Below are positions 1 through 8,053 of a stretch of 64,000 nt of DNA, piece after piece. Both the position numbers and the translations under genes were made by a program. The DNA comes from JAMBLL01 sp964460075 (GTDB lineage Bacteria; Actinomycetota; Acidimicrobiia; Spongiisociales; UBA5794). The notes below the pieces were generated by a model. The model made no database searches. It saw only the letters and a list, made by a program, of their open reading frames with translations, and was not told the DNA's origin. Within the stretch, counting starts at the first letter, position 1. Each line of letters begins with the position of its first letter. The stretch lies in the NCBI GenBank assembly GCA_964460075.1, contig CAYWPC010000004.1, positions 1-64,000 of the forward strand, written 5' to 3'.

Positions 1-327
1 TCTGAGTATCCACCAGGCACGCCACCCGAGGCGTGGAGATTCCCGACACGAAACCGCATCATTGCGGGGCTCAGCGATGTGTTGCTGGTCGTCGAGGCTG
101 GCGAGGCCGGTGGGGCTCTGATCACGGCGAGAATCGCTCTGGACTACGGAGTGCCCGTCTATTCGGTGCCAGGCGACGTCGAGCGCCCAGCCTCCATCGG
201 GACGAATCTTCTCATCCGCGACGGCGCATTCCCGATATTGGGTCCAGAAGATCTCTCTCAGGTCCTCGACCTGCTGGAACCGCTGTGCCATGATCGTGCA
301 GCGGCCGTTCGCGAGACTCGCCGCTGA
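1..327 (+). CDS. dprA: DNA processing protein DprA, C-terminal fragment
   Basis: The frame is open from base 1, so the N-terminus lies outside the window. The visible 108 residues contain the Rossmann-fold segment FPTRNRIIAGLSD, followed by VVEAGEAGGALITA and a PGDV/GTNLLIRDGA stretch. These are hallmarks of the DprA/Smf family, which loads RecA onto incoming single-stranded DNA during natural transformation. The protein stops about 30 residues after the core, so little or no C-terminal winged-helix domain is present. It heads the conserved actinobacterial block dprA-xerC-sigma-rpsB. The family call is firm; whether this organism is transformable is not shown. Confidence 0.93.
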   Translation, partial: SEYPPGTPPEAWRFPTRNRIIAGLSDVLLVVEAGEAGGALITARIALDYGVPVYSVPGDVERPASIGTNLLIRDGAFPILGPEDLSQVLDLLEPLCHDRAAAVRETRR

Positions 328-440
328 GTACACCCAAGCCCGGCAGCACACCACAGATGAGCGAGACGTCGCTAGCCTCATCTCAAAGCAGTTCACGGTC
401 GTCCGCCAGGGACGAATCGCACAGCGGAGGTAGGGGTTCG

Positions 441-683
441 ATGACGGGTGAGATAACCATGTACGGGGCCCAATGGTGTAGCGACTGCAGGCGCACGAAG
501 CGGTATCTCGAATCCAACAACATACCGTATACGATGATCGACCTAGAGGCGCAGCCGACAGAGATCGAAACGGTGATGGCGTACAACAATGGCCGCAAGA
601 GCATCCCCGTGGTGGTATTCCCCGACGGCAGTCACCTCACGGAGCCGACCGACGCGGAGATGGATGCCAGGCTCGGCCGGTAG
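441..683 (+). CDS. Glutaredoxin/mycoredoxin-like thiol-disulfide protein
   Basis: An 80-residue single-domain thioredoxin fold. The active site is WCSDC (C-x-x-C) near residue 12, followed by a YLE helix and a TEPTDAEMDARLG C-terminus; SIPVVVFPDGS supplies the cis-Pro strand. Size and motif fit actinobacterial mycoredoxin-1-like proteins, which reduce mixed disulfides with mycothiol; that substrate is inferred from the lineage. The open frame extends upstream to 357, but a GGAGG at 426-430 sits at good spacing before the ATG at 441, and the upstream 28 residues are Ser-rich and unlike the family. It lies between dprA and xerC. Confidence 0.85.
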   Translation: MTGEITMYGAQWCSDCRRTKRYLESNNIPYTMIDLEAQPTEIETVMAYNNGRKSIPVVVFPDGSHLTEPTDAEMDARLGR

Positions 684-734
684 CCGTCATCGGAAGACGT
701 TGACGCTGTCATTCGCTTGCACCACCATGGGCTG

Positions 735-1613
735 ATGAGTTCTGGGTCGATCACCGACCACGTTGAGGAATACCTCTCTCGCGCCCAAGACGTGCGTGGC
801 CTGTCGCCCCACACGATCGAGGCCTATCGGCGCGATCTTGCTGCCTTCGTGGAGTTCGTTACCAGGATGGGTATCGCTGAGCTATCAGCTGTCGACCGGA
901 GAACGATTAGACGATTCATTGCAAGCCTGTCGATCCGAGGATACGCGCCGAGGACCATCGCGAGAAAGGCATCGGCTGTTCGCGTGTTCCTCTCTGACCA
1001 GGTGCAGCGAGGAACAATCGATGCCAACCCTGCACAGGGTGTCAGCCCGCCGAAGCTTCCTCGGTCGCTTCCTCGGTCGATTCCGGCTAACGCCCTCTCT
1101 GAGGCACTTGATGCTGTGGACGGCGATCGAGCCGTAGATATTCGCGATAGGGCGCTGCTCGAGATGTTGTACGGCACAGGCTTGCGTGTATCTGAGCTTG
1201 CGTCACTTCGGGCATCTGTCGCCGGCTCAGGACCGTTTCTGCGGGTTAGGGGCAAGGGATCCAAGGACAGAACGGTGCCGATCCCACGCAAAGCTATGGC
1301 TGCGCTCAACCTGTACGTCGAGCGTGCAAGGCCGCAGCTGGCAACATCGGCGAGCGAGACAGCACTCTGGCTCGGTGTTCGTGGGCACCCACTCGGCGTG
1401 AGAGGTATTCGCCGCGTCGTTCGGATCCGGCTTGGGTCGTTCCCTCATGCCCTCCGACACTCCTACGCTACGCATCTCCTCGAGAACGGTGCCGACCTAC
1501 GATCGGTTCAGGATCTGCTCGGCCACTCCGAGCTCGCAACCACCCAGATCTACACTGCGGTCACGAGAAAGCACATGACAGACACATACCAAAGAAGTCA
1601 TCCCCGTGCCTGA
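735..1613 (+). CDS. xerC: Tyrosine recombinase XerC/XerD type
   Basis: A 292-residue tyrosine recombinase with an N-terminal SAM-like core-binding domain (LSPHTIEAYRRDL, about residues 20-90) and a C-terminal catalytic domain. The catalytic set is complete: Arg151 in GTGLRVSELASL, Lys177 in GKGSKDRTVP, His238 and Arg241 in HALRHSYATH, His264 in LGHSELATT and nucleophile Tyr273. Length and position between dprA and the sigma gene match the chromosomal dimer-resolution recombinase rather than a phage integrase. The ATG at 735 is preferred over the upstream TTG at 717 because residues before it are a His-rich non-family stretch. It overlaps the next gene by 8 nt. Confidence 0.9.
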   Translation: MSSGSITDHVEEYLSRAQDVRGLSPHTIEAYRRDLAAFVEFVTRMGIAELSAVDRRTIRRFIASLSIRGYAPRTIARKASAVRVFLSDQVQRGTIDANPAQGVSPPKLPRSLPRSIPANALSEALDAVDGDRAVDIRDRALLEMLYGTGLRVSELASLRASVAGSGPFLRVRGKGSKDRTVPIPRKAMAALNLYVERARPQLATSASETALWLGVRGHPLGVRGIRRVVRIRLGSFPHALRHSYATHLLENGADLRSVQDLLGHSELATTQIYTAVTRKHMTDTYQRSHPRA

Positions 1614-2379
1614 GGGAATTACCGACGAGCTGAGCAGTCTGTGGCAGCGATTCAAGTCGACCGGTGACGAAGCTGCTCGCGAAGGACTGATTCTGCATTA
1701 CTCGCCGTTGGTGAAATTCGTCGCGGGTCGTGTGGGTTCGGGTCTGCCCAAGAACGTGGAAAAGTCTGACCTCGTATCGTTCGGTACGTTCGGATTGATT
1801 GATGCGGTCGACAAATTCGAGCCTGAGCGTGGTTTCAAGTTCGAGACATACGCCGTCAACAGAATCAAGGGCGCGATCCTCGACGAGCTGCGGGCGTTGG
1901 ACTGGGTGCCACGCTCAGTTCGGTCGAGAGCACGTGAGATCCAGCGGACCATGGCCACTCTCGAGCACAGGCTCCAGCGGACACCGACGGAAGATGAGGT
2001 TGCCACGGCGATGGAGATGTCGGTCGATACGCTGAGGGAGCACCTCGGTGAGATAGCGAATCTCGGCTTCGTCGCACTCGACGAGCTGTTGAATCCCTCT
2101 GAACGAGATTCCGGTGCGATCAGTGAGGTGATCGCAGACAAGGACGCTACCGACCCGTCCGGCAGCTTCGAGAAGGAAGAGACCCGTTACCTGCTCGCCG
2201 ACTCGATCAACCGGCTCCCCGACAGGGAACGACTCGTTCTGACGTTGTACTACTACGAGGGACTAACCCTTGCAGAGATTGGTGCGGTGTTGAACGTCAC
2301 CGAGTCTCGCATCTGTCAAATCCACACCAAGGCTGTGATGAGTCTACGAAACCGGTTCATCGAACCCGCATATCGCTAA
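1606..2379 (+). CDS. whiG: RNA polymerase sigma factor, FliA/WhiG family
   Basis: A 257-residue group 3 sigma factor with regions 2, 3 and 4. Region 2 shows LVKFVAGRVGSGLPKNVEKSDL and GFKFETYAVNRIKGAILDELR; the segment WVPRSVRSRAREI begins region 3; region 4 carries LPDRERLVLTLYYYEGLTLAEIGAVLNVTESRICQIHTKA with its helix-turn-helix. This is the FliA/WhiG architecture. In actinobacteria without flagella this locus holds whiG, and no motility gene is visible here, so WhiG-like is the better name, though regulon and role are unknown. The GTG start overlaps xerC by 8 nt, suggesting co-transcription. No anti-sigma gene is adjacent. Confidence 0.85.
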   Translation: MPEGITDELSSLWQRFKSTGDEAAREGLILHYSPLVKFVAGRVGSGLPKNVEKSDLVSFGTFGLIDAVDKFEPERGFKFETYAVNRIKGAILDELRALDWVPRSVRSRAREIQRTMATLEHRLQRTPTEDEVATAMEMSVDTLREHLGEIANLGFVALDELLNPSERDSGAISEVIADKDATDPSGSFEKEETRYLLADSINRLPDRERLVLTLYYYEGLTLAEIGAVLNVTESRICQIHTKAVMSLRNRFIEPAYR

Positions 2380-2520
2380 CGCCCGATACCAGACGTCGCC
2401 AGGTACACTTTCGGCTATCACACACGCTCACCGCAATCCCGTGTGGTGCGTCCGCGCAAGCTGACGTTCGGGGCTCGAAGGGTGAGCGGAGGCACGAACC
2501 CGAAAAAAAGGAGATACACA

Positions 2521-3261
2521 ATGGCAGCTGTTGCCATGCGCCAACTCCTCGAAGCTGGCGTCCACTTCGGTCATCAGACCGCAAGATGGAACCCGAAAAT
2601 GCGTCCGTTCATCTTCTCGGAGCGAAACGGGATCCATATCCTCGACCTGCGGCAATCGCTCGAAGCTGCCGAAGAGGCATACAAGGTCGCCTACGACATT
2701 GCTGCGTCCCGCGGCTCAGTGCTGTTCGTAGGAACCAAGAAGCAGGCCCAGGCTGCAATTGAAGAGGCGGCTAAGCGGTCGAGTCAACCGTACGTCAATC
2801 ATCGATGGCTCGGCGGCATGCTCACCAATTTTCAGACGATTCACAAGCGGATTCTCTACATGCGTGAACTTGAGCAGATGGAGACGAGCGGTGAGATGGA
2901 CTCTCTTCCCAAGAAGGAACGGATTCGGCTCCGTCGTGAACTCGTCAAGCTGCAGGCGGTACTCGGTGGAGTTCGTGACTTGAGGAAAGTTCCCGAAGCC
3001 GTCTTCATCATCGACGTCAACGCCGAGCAAATCGCTGTCGCTGAGGCGAATCGGCTCAGCATCCCCGTCATTGCCCTCGTTGACACAAACTGCGATCCCG
3101 ATCTCGTCGACTACGTGATTCCTGGCAACGACGACGCTATACGGGCGGCCCACCTCATTGCAGGAGTCATCGCGGACGGCTGTATCGCCGGCGCAGAGAT
3201 CGCGCGAGCCAAGAGTAAGGATGCATCCGCGGCGCAATCCGAGAAATCGAATAGGGAGTAG
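2521..3261 (+). CDS. rpsB: 30S ribosomal protein S2
   Basis: A 246-residue S2 protein. The opening MAAVAMRQLLEAGVHFGHQT, the GSVLFVGTKKQAQ and WLGGMLTNFQTI segments and VIALVDTNCDPDLVDYVIPGNDDA are family signatures. The start is the ATG at 2521, behind a strong AAAGGAG; the frame is open 26 codons further upstream but that part is not S2-like. It is followed 3 nt later by tsf, the usual rpsB-tsf pair. The 141-nt region upstream (2380-2520) has no gene and probably holds the promoter and leader; a weak CACACG/CGTGTG inverted repeat (2421-2445) is visible in it. Confidence 0.97.
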   Translation: MAAVAMRQLLEAGVHFGHQTARWNPKMRPFIFSERNGIHILDLRQSLEAAEEAYKVAYDIAASRGSVLFVGTKKQAQAAIEEAAKRSSQPYVNHRWLGGMLTNFQTIHKRILYMRELEQMETSGEMDSLPKKERIRLRRELVKLQAVLGGVRDLRKVPEAVFIIDVNAEQIAVAEANRLSIPVIALVDTNCDPDLVDYVIPGNDDAIRAAHLIAGVIADGCIAGAEIARAKSKDASAAQSEKSNRE

Positions 3262-3264
3262 ACG

Positions 3265-3879
3265 GTGGCTGACTTCACGGCAAAAGACGTACAGGCGCTG
3301 CGGAAGGCTACCGGTGCAGGGATGATGGATGCCAAGAAGGCCCTGGAAGCAACAAGCGGAGACACAGACAAGGCCAAGGACTACCTACGCGAATCGGGTC
3401 TCGCCGCCGCAGCGAAGCGTACTGAGCGTGATCAGGGCGAAGGTGCCGTTGGCGTGTATCTACACAAACAGGCAGGGCGCCCGGTCATCGGCGTGTTGAT
3501 CGCCCTGGCGTCCGAGACCGACTTTGTTGCCAAGAGTGATGAGTTTCTCGGCATTGCAGACGACATTGCCATGCATGCTGCGGCAGCGCGTCCGCAATGG
3601 ATCCGCCAGGACGACGTTCCAGAGGACGTCGTAGCGAAGGAGAAACAACTCATCGCCGCTCAGGCCCGCAACGATGGTAAGCCCGCTGAGATCATCGAGA
3701 AGATCGTCGAAGGGCGGATCAAGTCGTTCTACAAGGACAACGTGCTTCTCGATCAGGTTTTCGTGCGGTCCGAACGATTCGAGGGGACGGTCGGCGAGAT
3801 GGTTCACGAACTCGCCGTGAGAATGGGAGAGAACATCTCTGTAGCATCGATGGCGAGGGTCGAGATCGGGGAAGGTTGA
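3265..3879 (+). CDS. tsf: Elongation factor Ts
   Basis: EF-Ts, the nucleotide-exchange factor that recycles EF-Tu-GDP. The N-terminal module VQALRKATGAGMMDAKKAL is the EF-Tu binding signature, and ASETDFVAKSDEF is the conserved core motif. At 204 residues this is the short form with a single core half, well below the roughly 270-280 residues of streptomycete or enterobacterial EF-Ts. It begins with GTG 3 nt after the rpsB stop and is followed by pyrH after 4 nt, so rpsB-tsf-pyrH-frr reads as one operon. Confidence 0.96.
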   Translation: MADFTAKDVQALRKATGAGMMDAKKALEATSGDTDKAKDYLRESGLAAAAKRTERDQGEGAVGVYLHKQAGRPVIGVLIALASETDFVAKSDEFLGIADDIAMHAAAARPQWIRQDDVPEDVVAKEKQLIAAQARNDGKPAEIIEKIVEGRIKSFYKDNVLLDQVFVRSERFEGTVGEMVHELAVRMGENISVASMARVEIGEG

Positions 3880-3883
3880 ACAC

Positions 3884-4606
3884 ATGGCGAAACGGCGGGT
3901 TGTTCTCAAGCTATCCGGGGAAGCGTTCGCGCAGGCTGATCTGGGCTACGGCATAGATCCAGCGACGGTCGATCAGACAGCACAGGAGATCGCAGCCGTC
4001 GTCGCCGAGGGGTACGAGGTAGCGATCGTCGTCGGCGGTGGCAATATCTTCAGGGGTCTCTCAGATGCCGCGAGCGGTATGGACAGAGCAAATGCCGACT
4101 ACATGGGGATGCTGGCGACCGTCATCAACGCGGTCGCACTGCGCGACGCCCTCGAACGAGCAGGTGCGGAGTGCAGAGTGCAGACGGCAATCAACATCCA
4201 AGAGGTGGCCGAGCCGTACATCCGCCTTCGAGCCATTCGCCACCTTGAGAAGGGGAGGATCGTCATATTCGCTGCCGGCACAGGCAACCCCTTCTTCACG
4301 ACCGACACGACTGCTGCGCTTCGTGCTGCTGAAATCGGTGCAGACGCGGTTCTCAAGGCCACCAAGGTCGATGGCATCTACACCGCGGATCCGCTGACCG
4401 ATCCGGGTGCGCTGCTTCTGCGCGAACTCGGCTATATGCACGCAATCGCCGAGCAGTTCGGGGTCATGGATGCCACCGCGATTACGATGTGCATGGAGAA
4501 CGACCTGCCGATCAGGGTCTTCAACATGACCGTAGCGGGCAACATCGCTCGAGCCGTGCGCGGCGAATCGATCGGTACGTTGGTGGATGCCGGGAGGCAA
4601 CAGTGA
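3884..4606 (+). CDS. pyrH: Uridylate kinase (UMP kinase)
   Basis: A 240-residue bacterial UMP kinase of the amino-acid-kinase fold, converting UMP to UDP with ATP. Signatures are RVVLKLSGEAF at the N-terminus, VVGGGNIFRG, DYMGMLATVINA in the UMP-binding region and GTGNPFFTTDTTAALRA near the active site, with KATKVDGIYTADP closing the nucleotide pocket. Length is normal. It starts 4 nt after tsf and its TGA overlaps the GTG of frr by 3 nt, so the two are translationally coupled. Confidence 0.97.
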   Translation: MAKRRVVLKLSGEAFAQADLGYGIDPATVDQTAQEIAAVVAEGYEVAIVVGGGNIFRGLSDAASGMDRANADYMGMLATVINAVALRDALERAGAECRVQTAINIQEVAEPYIRLRAIRHLEKGRIVIFAAGTGNPFFTTDTTAALRAAEIGADAVLKATKVDGIYTADPLTDPGALLLRELGYMHAIAEQFGVMDATAITMCMENDLPIRVFNMTVAGNIARAVRGESIGTLVDAGRQQ

Positions 4607-5148
4607 TCAACCAGCAGCTCAAGGATGCCAGCGACAAGATGGACCACGCCGTTGAGCACGCAATCGCCGAATTCGGGTCGGTCCGCTCCGGTCGGGCGAA
4701 CGCAGGGTTACTGCAGCGGGTGACGGTCAACTATTACGGTGCCCAGACCCCACTCCAGCAGCTTGCAAACTTCTCGGTCCCCGAGGCGCGCATGCTCATC
4801 GTGCAGCCATTCGACAAGACGGCGATACCAGCCATTGAACGCGCAATCCAGGAAGCTGATCTTGGGTTGAACCCCTCCAACGACGGGAACGTGATTCGTT
4901 TAGCGTTTCCCAGCCTGACGGAGGAGCGACGCCGAGAGCTCATCAAAGTTGTTCGTGGACTTGCTGAGGACGGTCGGATTGCCGTACGCAATGTTCGTAG
5001 ACACTCGAAGGATCGTATCGAAGCCGAGGACGTCTCAGAGGATGACATCCGACGGGCGGAGAAGGAACTCCAGGAGCGCACAGACAGCCATATTGCCGCG
5101 ATTGATGATGCGCTAGCTCGCAAAGAGGAGGAGTTGCTTGAGGTTTGA
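4603..5148 (+). CDS. frr: Ribosome recycling factor
   Basis: A 181-residue RRF that splits post-termination ribosomes together with EF-G. The hinge and head segments GSVRSGRANAGLL, VNYYGAQTPLQQLAN, LIVQPFDK and LTEERRRELIKVV, and the C-terminal helix pair, are diagnostic. The reading frame continues upstream to 4489 inside pyrH, but the family N-terminus and the GGAGG at 4593-4597 place the start at the GTG at 4603, overlapping the pyrH stop. Confidence 0.97.
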   Translation: MINQQLKDASDKMDHAVEHAIAEFGSVRSGRANAGLLQRVTVNYYGAQTPLQQLANFSVPEARMLIVQPFDKTAIPAIERAIQEADLGLNPSNDGNVIRLAFPSLTEERRRELIKVVRGLAEDGRIAVRNVRRHSKDRIEAEDVSEDDIRRAEKELQERTDSHIAAIDDALARKEEELLEV

Positions 5149-5217
5149 GCGCCAGAGACCTCAGCGCGAAGGCGATCCTCTCGATCGCGCGGAAACTTCA
5201 AGTACCGTACGGTGAAC

Positions 5218-6831
5218 ATGGCCGAAGATATGACATCTGGATCGGGTGGATTCGATGACTGGCTCGAAGGGGAACCTGGGCCGGCGACGGATCCGTACGC
5301 AGATCTCGTCGACGACGACTCGACCGAGGAGTTGGCGGACTGGGTCGCATTTGCGGACGGCCGGGTGCCAGCCAAGGCTGACGCGGAGACACCATCGATA
5401 GAAACGGACATCACCCCAACCGGTGCGTCGTTCGATGATCAGCCGACAGAAGAGATCGACCGCACACCGCAGCGTTCACGGTCGCCCGAGCAGGCTGACC
5501 CTGACACGGGTGAGATCGACCTAACCGAGGTCCCCCAGACCGAGATCGCTCTCGAAGGAACCCGGCTCGTGCCCGCGGACGACCCTGCGCCGATCCCATC
5601 TGCTCAAGATGATCCAGGCGCAGAGATCAGTGGCGATGGCACGTCTCTCGACGGGGCTGACACGCAGGGCTTTGACGACGAGGACACCGGAGAGATCGAA
5701 GTCATTCCGATCGCTCCGTACGGTGGATTTCAGGATGTGCCAGTCGAGGGATTCTCCGATATCTCCGATGGTGGAGACCCTGACGTCCCAGACATGTGGC
5801 CGACGTCTGGTGTGCCTACTGATGCAGGTGGGCCGGAATTGTTCGATCTGTCGGAGGAGGGCTATCTGGCTGGCGCGACACGGGAGCACTCACATCTCGC
5901 TGAAGCGATTGCGATTGCCGACGAAGAAGCCACGGAGCAGGTCGCGGTCGCTGCGCCCATCCCGGGTATCGGCGAAACCGTGGTCGGTTTCGAGGACGTC
6001 GTTGAGGCGGAGGGCCTCAGGAGGGCGCGGTCTCGCAGGTCGGGGGACCTCATTGCCAGAGTCATCACAGGAATCATTCTCATTGTCGCCCTGGCTGCAT
6101 CCCTGATGTGGCAGCCGGCGCTCGTGGCGTTCGTAGTTGCCATATTCGTCCTCGGAGCCGGAGAGTTCTACACGTCGCTCGTTCGCTCGGATCGCAAGCC
6201 GATCGCTTTGTTCGGTTTCGTCGGCATCATCGGAGCCTCACTCGGCGCCTTCTTTTGGGGAGCAGTCGCGATTCCGACAGCTTTCTTCCTAGCGGCAACC
6301 TTGCTGCTGCTGTTCTACGCCGTTGTTCCAGGCAGAAGCGACCCGATGGGCAACCTGGCACTGACGATCGCCGTGATGGTGTGGGTCGGAATGGGGGCGT
6401 ACGCGATGTTGATCGTGAAGTCAGACGCCTATCGGCCCTTGGTCATCGGCGTGGTCTTGACCGTCGTAGCGATGGACATTGCGCAGTACTTCATCGGTCG
6501 GCTCATCGGTAGGACGAAACTTTCGCCGTGGGTATCACCCAACAAGACGGTCGAAGGCCTCGCGGCTGGAATCGTGGTTGCTCTCGCGCTCGGGGCAACA
6601 TTGGATTTCGTAGAGCCGTTCGATCTGACTTCAGGACTCGTACTTGGCGCCGTCGTGGCTGTGCTCGCCCCGATGGGCGACCTCGCAATGTCGGCGGCGA
6701 AGCGTTCGCTCGGTCTCAAAGACATGGGCTCCGTGCTCCCTGGGCACGGTGGCTTCCTTGATCGGGTCGACGGGTTGTTGTTCGTCATCCCCGCAGCATG
6801 GGTGACCTTCATGTGGGCAGGTATTCTCTGA
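5218..6831 (+). CDS. cdsA: Phosphatidate cytidylyltransferase with long acidic N-terminal extension
   Basis: The C-terminal half is a normal CDP-diglyceride synthase: about eight membrane segments and the signature SAAKRSLGLKD followed by VLPGHGGFLDRVDG. It makes CDP-diacylglycerol from phosphatidate and CTP at the membrane. The first roughly 275 residues are unusual: hydrophilic, rich in Asp, Glu, Pro and Gly, with two DTGEI motifs (near residues 97 and 158), and no similarity I can name. This roughly doubles the usual length. The start is ATG 5218 or GTG 5212; no Shine-Dalgarno is visible, and a TACCGT at 5203-5208 could be a -10. The 3' end overlaps dxr by 34 nt. Confidence 0.9.
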   Translation: MAEDMTSGSGGFDDWLEGEPGPATDPYADLVDDDSTEELADWVAFADGRVPAKADAETPSIETDITPTGASFDDQPTEEIDRTPQRSRSPEQADPDTGEIDLTEVPQTEIALEGTRLVPADDPAPIPSAQDDPGAEISGDGTSLDGADTQGFDDEDTGEIEVIPIAPYGGFQDVPVEGFSDISDGGDPDVPDMWPTSGVPTDAGGPELFDLSEEGYLAGATREHSHLAEAIAIADEEATEQVAVAAPIPGIGETVVGFEDVVEAEGLRRARSRRSGDLIARVITGIILIVALAASLMWQPALVAFVVAIFVLGAGEFYTSLVRSDRKPIALFGFVGIIGASLGAFFWGAVAIPTAFFLAATLLLLFYAVVPGRSDPMGNLALTIAVMVWVGMGAYAMLIVKSDAYRPLVIGVVLTVVAMDIAQYFIGRLIGRTKLSPWVSPNKTVEGLAAGIVVALALGATLDFVEPFDLTSGLVLGAVVAVLAPMGDLAMSAAKRSLGLKDMGSVLPGHGGFLDRVDGLLFVIPAAWVTFMWAGIL

Positions 6832-7967
6832 ACCCGCTCGTCGTACTCGGTGCAACTGGATCGATCGGCCGGCAAACCCTCGAAGTGGCAGACGGTCTCG
6901 GTACGCCAGTTATCGCGGTTGCTGCAAGGCGCGCGTCGCGTGACCTGCTCGAAATCGCCGGTCGGTACCGGGATGCAGTCGTGTGCGTGACCGATCCAGG
7001 CGAAGGAGAGGACCGGTTCCGAACCGAACTAGGATCTCGGATTCGCTTTGGACCAGGGGCGCTCACCGAAGTCGCTGCAACGCCTGGGTGCACCGTCGTC
7101 AACGGCGTCGTGGGCGCCGCCGGCCTGCGCAGTTCACTGGCAGCGCTGTACGCTGGCAATCGCCTCGCCTTAGCCAACAAGGAGAGCCTTGTCGCAGGAG
7201 GGTCCCTGGTGAAGAACGCCCTCTCGGAGGGTGGAGGCGAGATGATCCCTATCGACTCGGAACACGCCGCAATTCTTCAGTGCCTCCTCGGCGAGCCGCG
7301 ATCATCGGTCGAGCGCCTCATCCTCACCGCCTCGGGAGGACCATTTCGAGGGATGCGCCTAGAACAACTTGAGGGCGTTACACCCGAACAGGCGCTCGAT
7401 CACCCGACCTGGTCGATGGGCCCACGAATCACGATCGACTCAGCGACGCTCATGAACAAGGCGTTCGAGGTGATAGAGGCACACCACTTGTTCGACATCG
7501 ACTATGACGCCATCTCGGTGATGGTGCATCCCCAGAGTCTGGTCCACTCCTTTGTGGAGTTCGTCGACGGGGCGGTGAAGGCGGAGATCGGGTTCCCAGA
7601 CATGAAGAAGCCCATTCAGTATGCCATCACCGCACCGGGTCGGATTGCCACATCGCATCGTCCCTTCTCGCTCGCGGGACGCGATCTCTCATTCGAGGAA
7701 CCGGACCGTGACGTGTTCCCGTGTCTCGAGCTCGGGTACGACGCTGGTCGCACTGGTGGCACGGCAACAGCCGTATTGAACGCCGCCGATGAGGTAGCGG
7801 TTGCTGCATTTCTCGAAGGCCGTATCGGCTTCACCGCGATCCCCGAGGTGGTTTCCACGGTGCTGGAGCGTCACACTCCGAGCGAGCCGCATCGTGTTGA
7901 GGATGTCGAGGCAGCGGATGCTGAAGCAAGAGCCCATGCGAGCGAGGCGTGCCACCGATACGCATAG
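6798..7967 (+). CDS. dxr: 1-deoxy-D-xylulose 5-phosphate reductoisomerase
   Basis: DXR (389 residues) converts DXP to MEP with NADPH in the isoprenoid pathway. The N-terminal NADPH fold shows VLGATGSIGRQTLEV. ALANKESLVAGG and PIDSEHAAILQCL carry the metal-binding Asp and Glu, and TASGGPFRG and WSMGPRITIDSATLMNKA complete the active site. The helical C-terminal domain is intact. The ATG at 6798 overlaps cdsA by 34 nt. dxs (53.5 kb) and ispG (14.6 kb) are in the same window, but the rest of the pathway is not. The 86 nt to the next gene hold only its putative promoter. Confidence 0.96.
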   Translation: MGDLHVGRYSLNPLVVLGATGSIGRQTLEVADGLGTPVIAVAARRASRDLLEIAGRYRDAVVCVTDPGEGEDRFRTELGSRIRFGPGALTEVAATPGCTVVNGVVGAAGLRSSLAALYAGNRLALANKESLVAGGSLVKNALSEGGGEMIPIDSEHAAILQCLLGEPRSSVERLILTASGGPFRGMRLEQLEGVTPEQALDHPTWSMGPRITIDSATLMNKAFEVIEAHHLFDIDYDAISVMVHPQSLVHSFVEFVDGAVKAEIGFPDMKKPIQYAITAPGRIATSHRPFSLAGRDLSFEEPDRDVFPCLELGYDAGRTGGTATAVLNAADEVAVAAFLEGRIGFTAIPEVVSTVLERHTPSEPHRVEDVEAADAEARAHASEACHRYA

Positions 7968-8041
7968 CAACGCTTGGGTCGTCCGGGAGAAGGAGGCTCG
8001 TATCGGCCGGGAGGACGATGCTCTCGTGCCCATGAGCCAGG

Positions 8042-8047
8042 TACGAT
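8042..8047 (+). promoter_or_regulatory. Putative -10 hexamer for a leaderless histidine-kinase transcript
   Basis: TACGAT ends 6 nt before the ATG at 8054. No Shine-Dalgarno lies between, so the transcript would begin at or near the start codon. No good -35 match is visible 16-18 nt upstream. Confidence 0.45.
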
Positions 8048-8053
8048 CACCAC

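Noticed and set aside
735..1613. Phage or integrative-element integrase
   Set aside because: Position in the conserved dprA-xerC-sigma-rpsB block, normal Xer length and lack of attachment repeats point to a housekeeping XerC.
5212..6045. Separate gene before cdsA instead of an N-terminal extension
   Set aside because: The frame is continuous with no stop, and no Shine-Dalgarno or obvious start was seen near the first membrane helix. Kept as one protein, with the doubt recorded in the findings.
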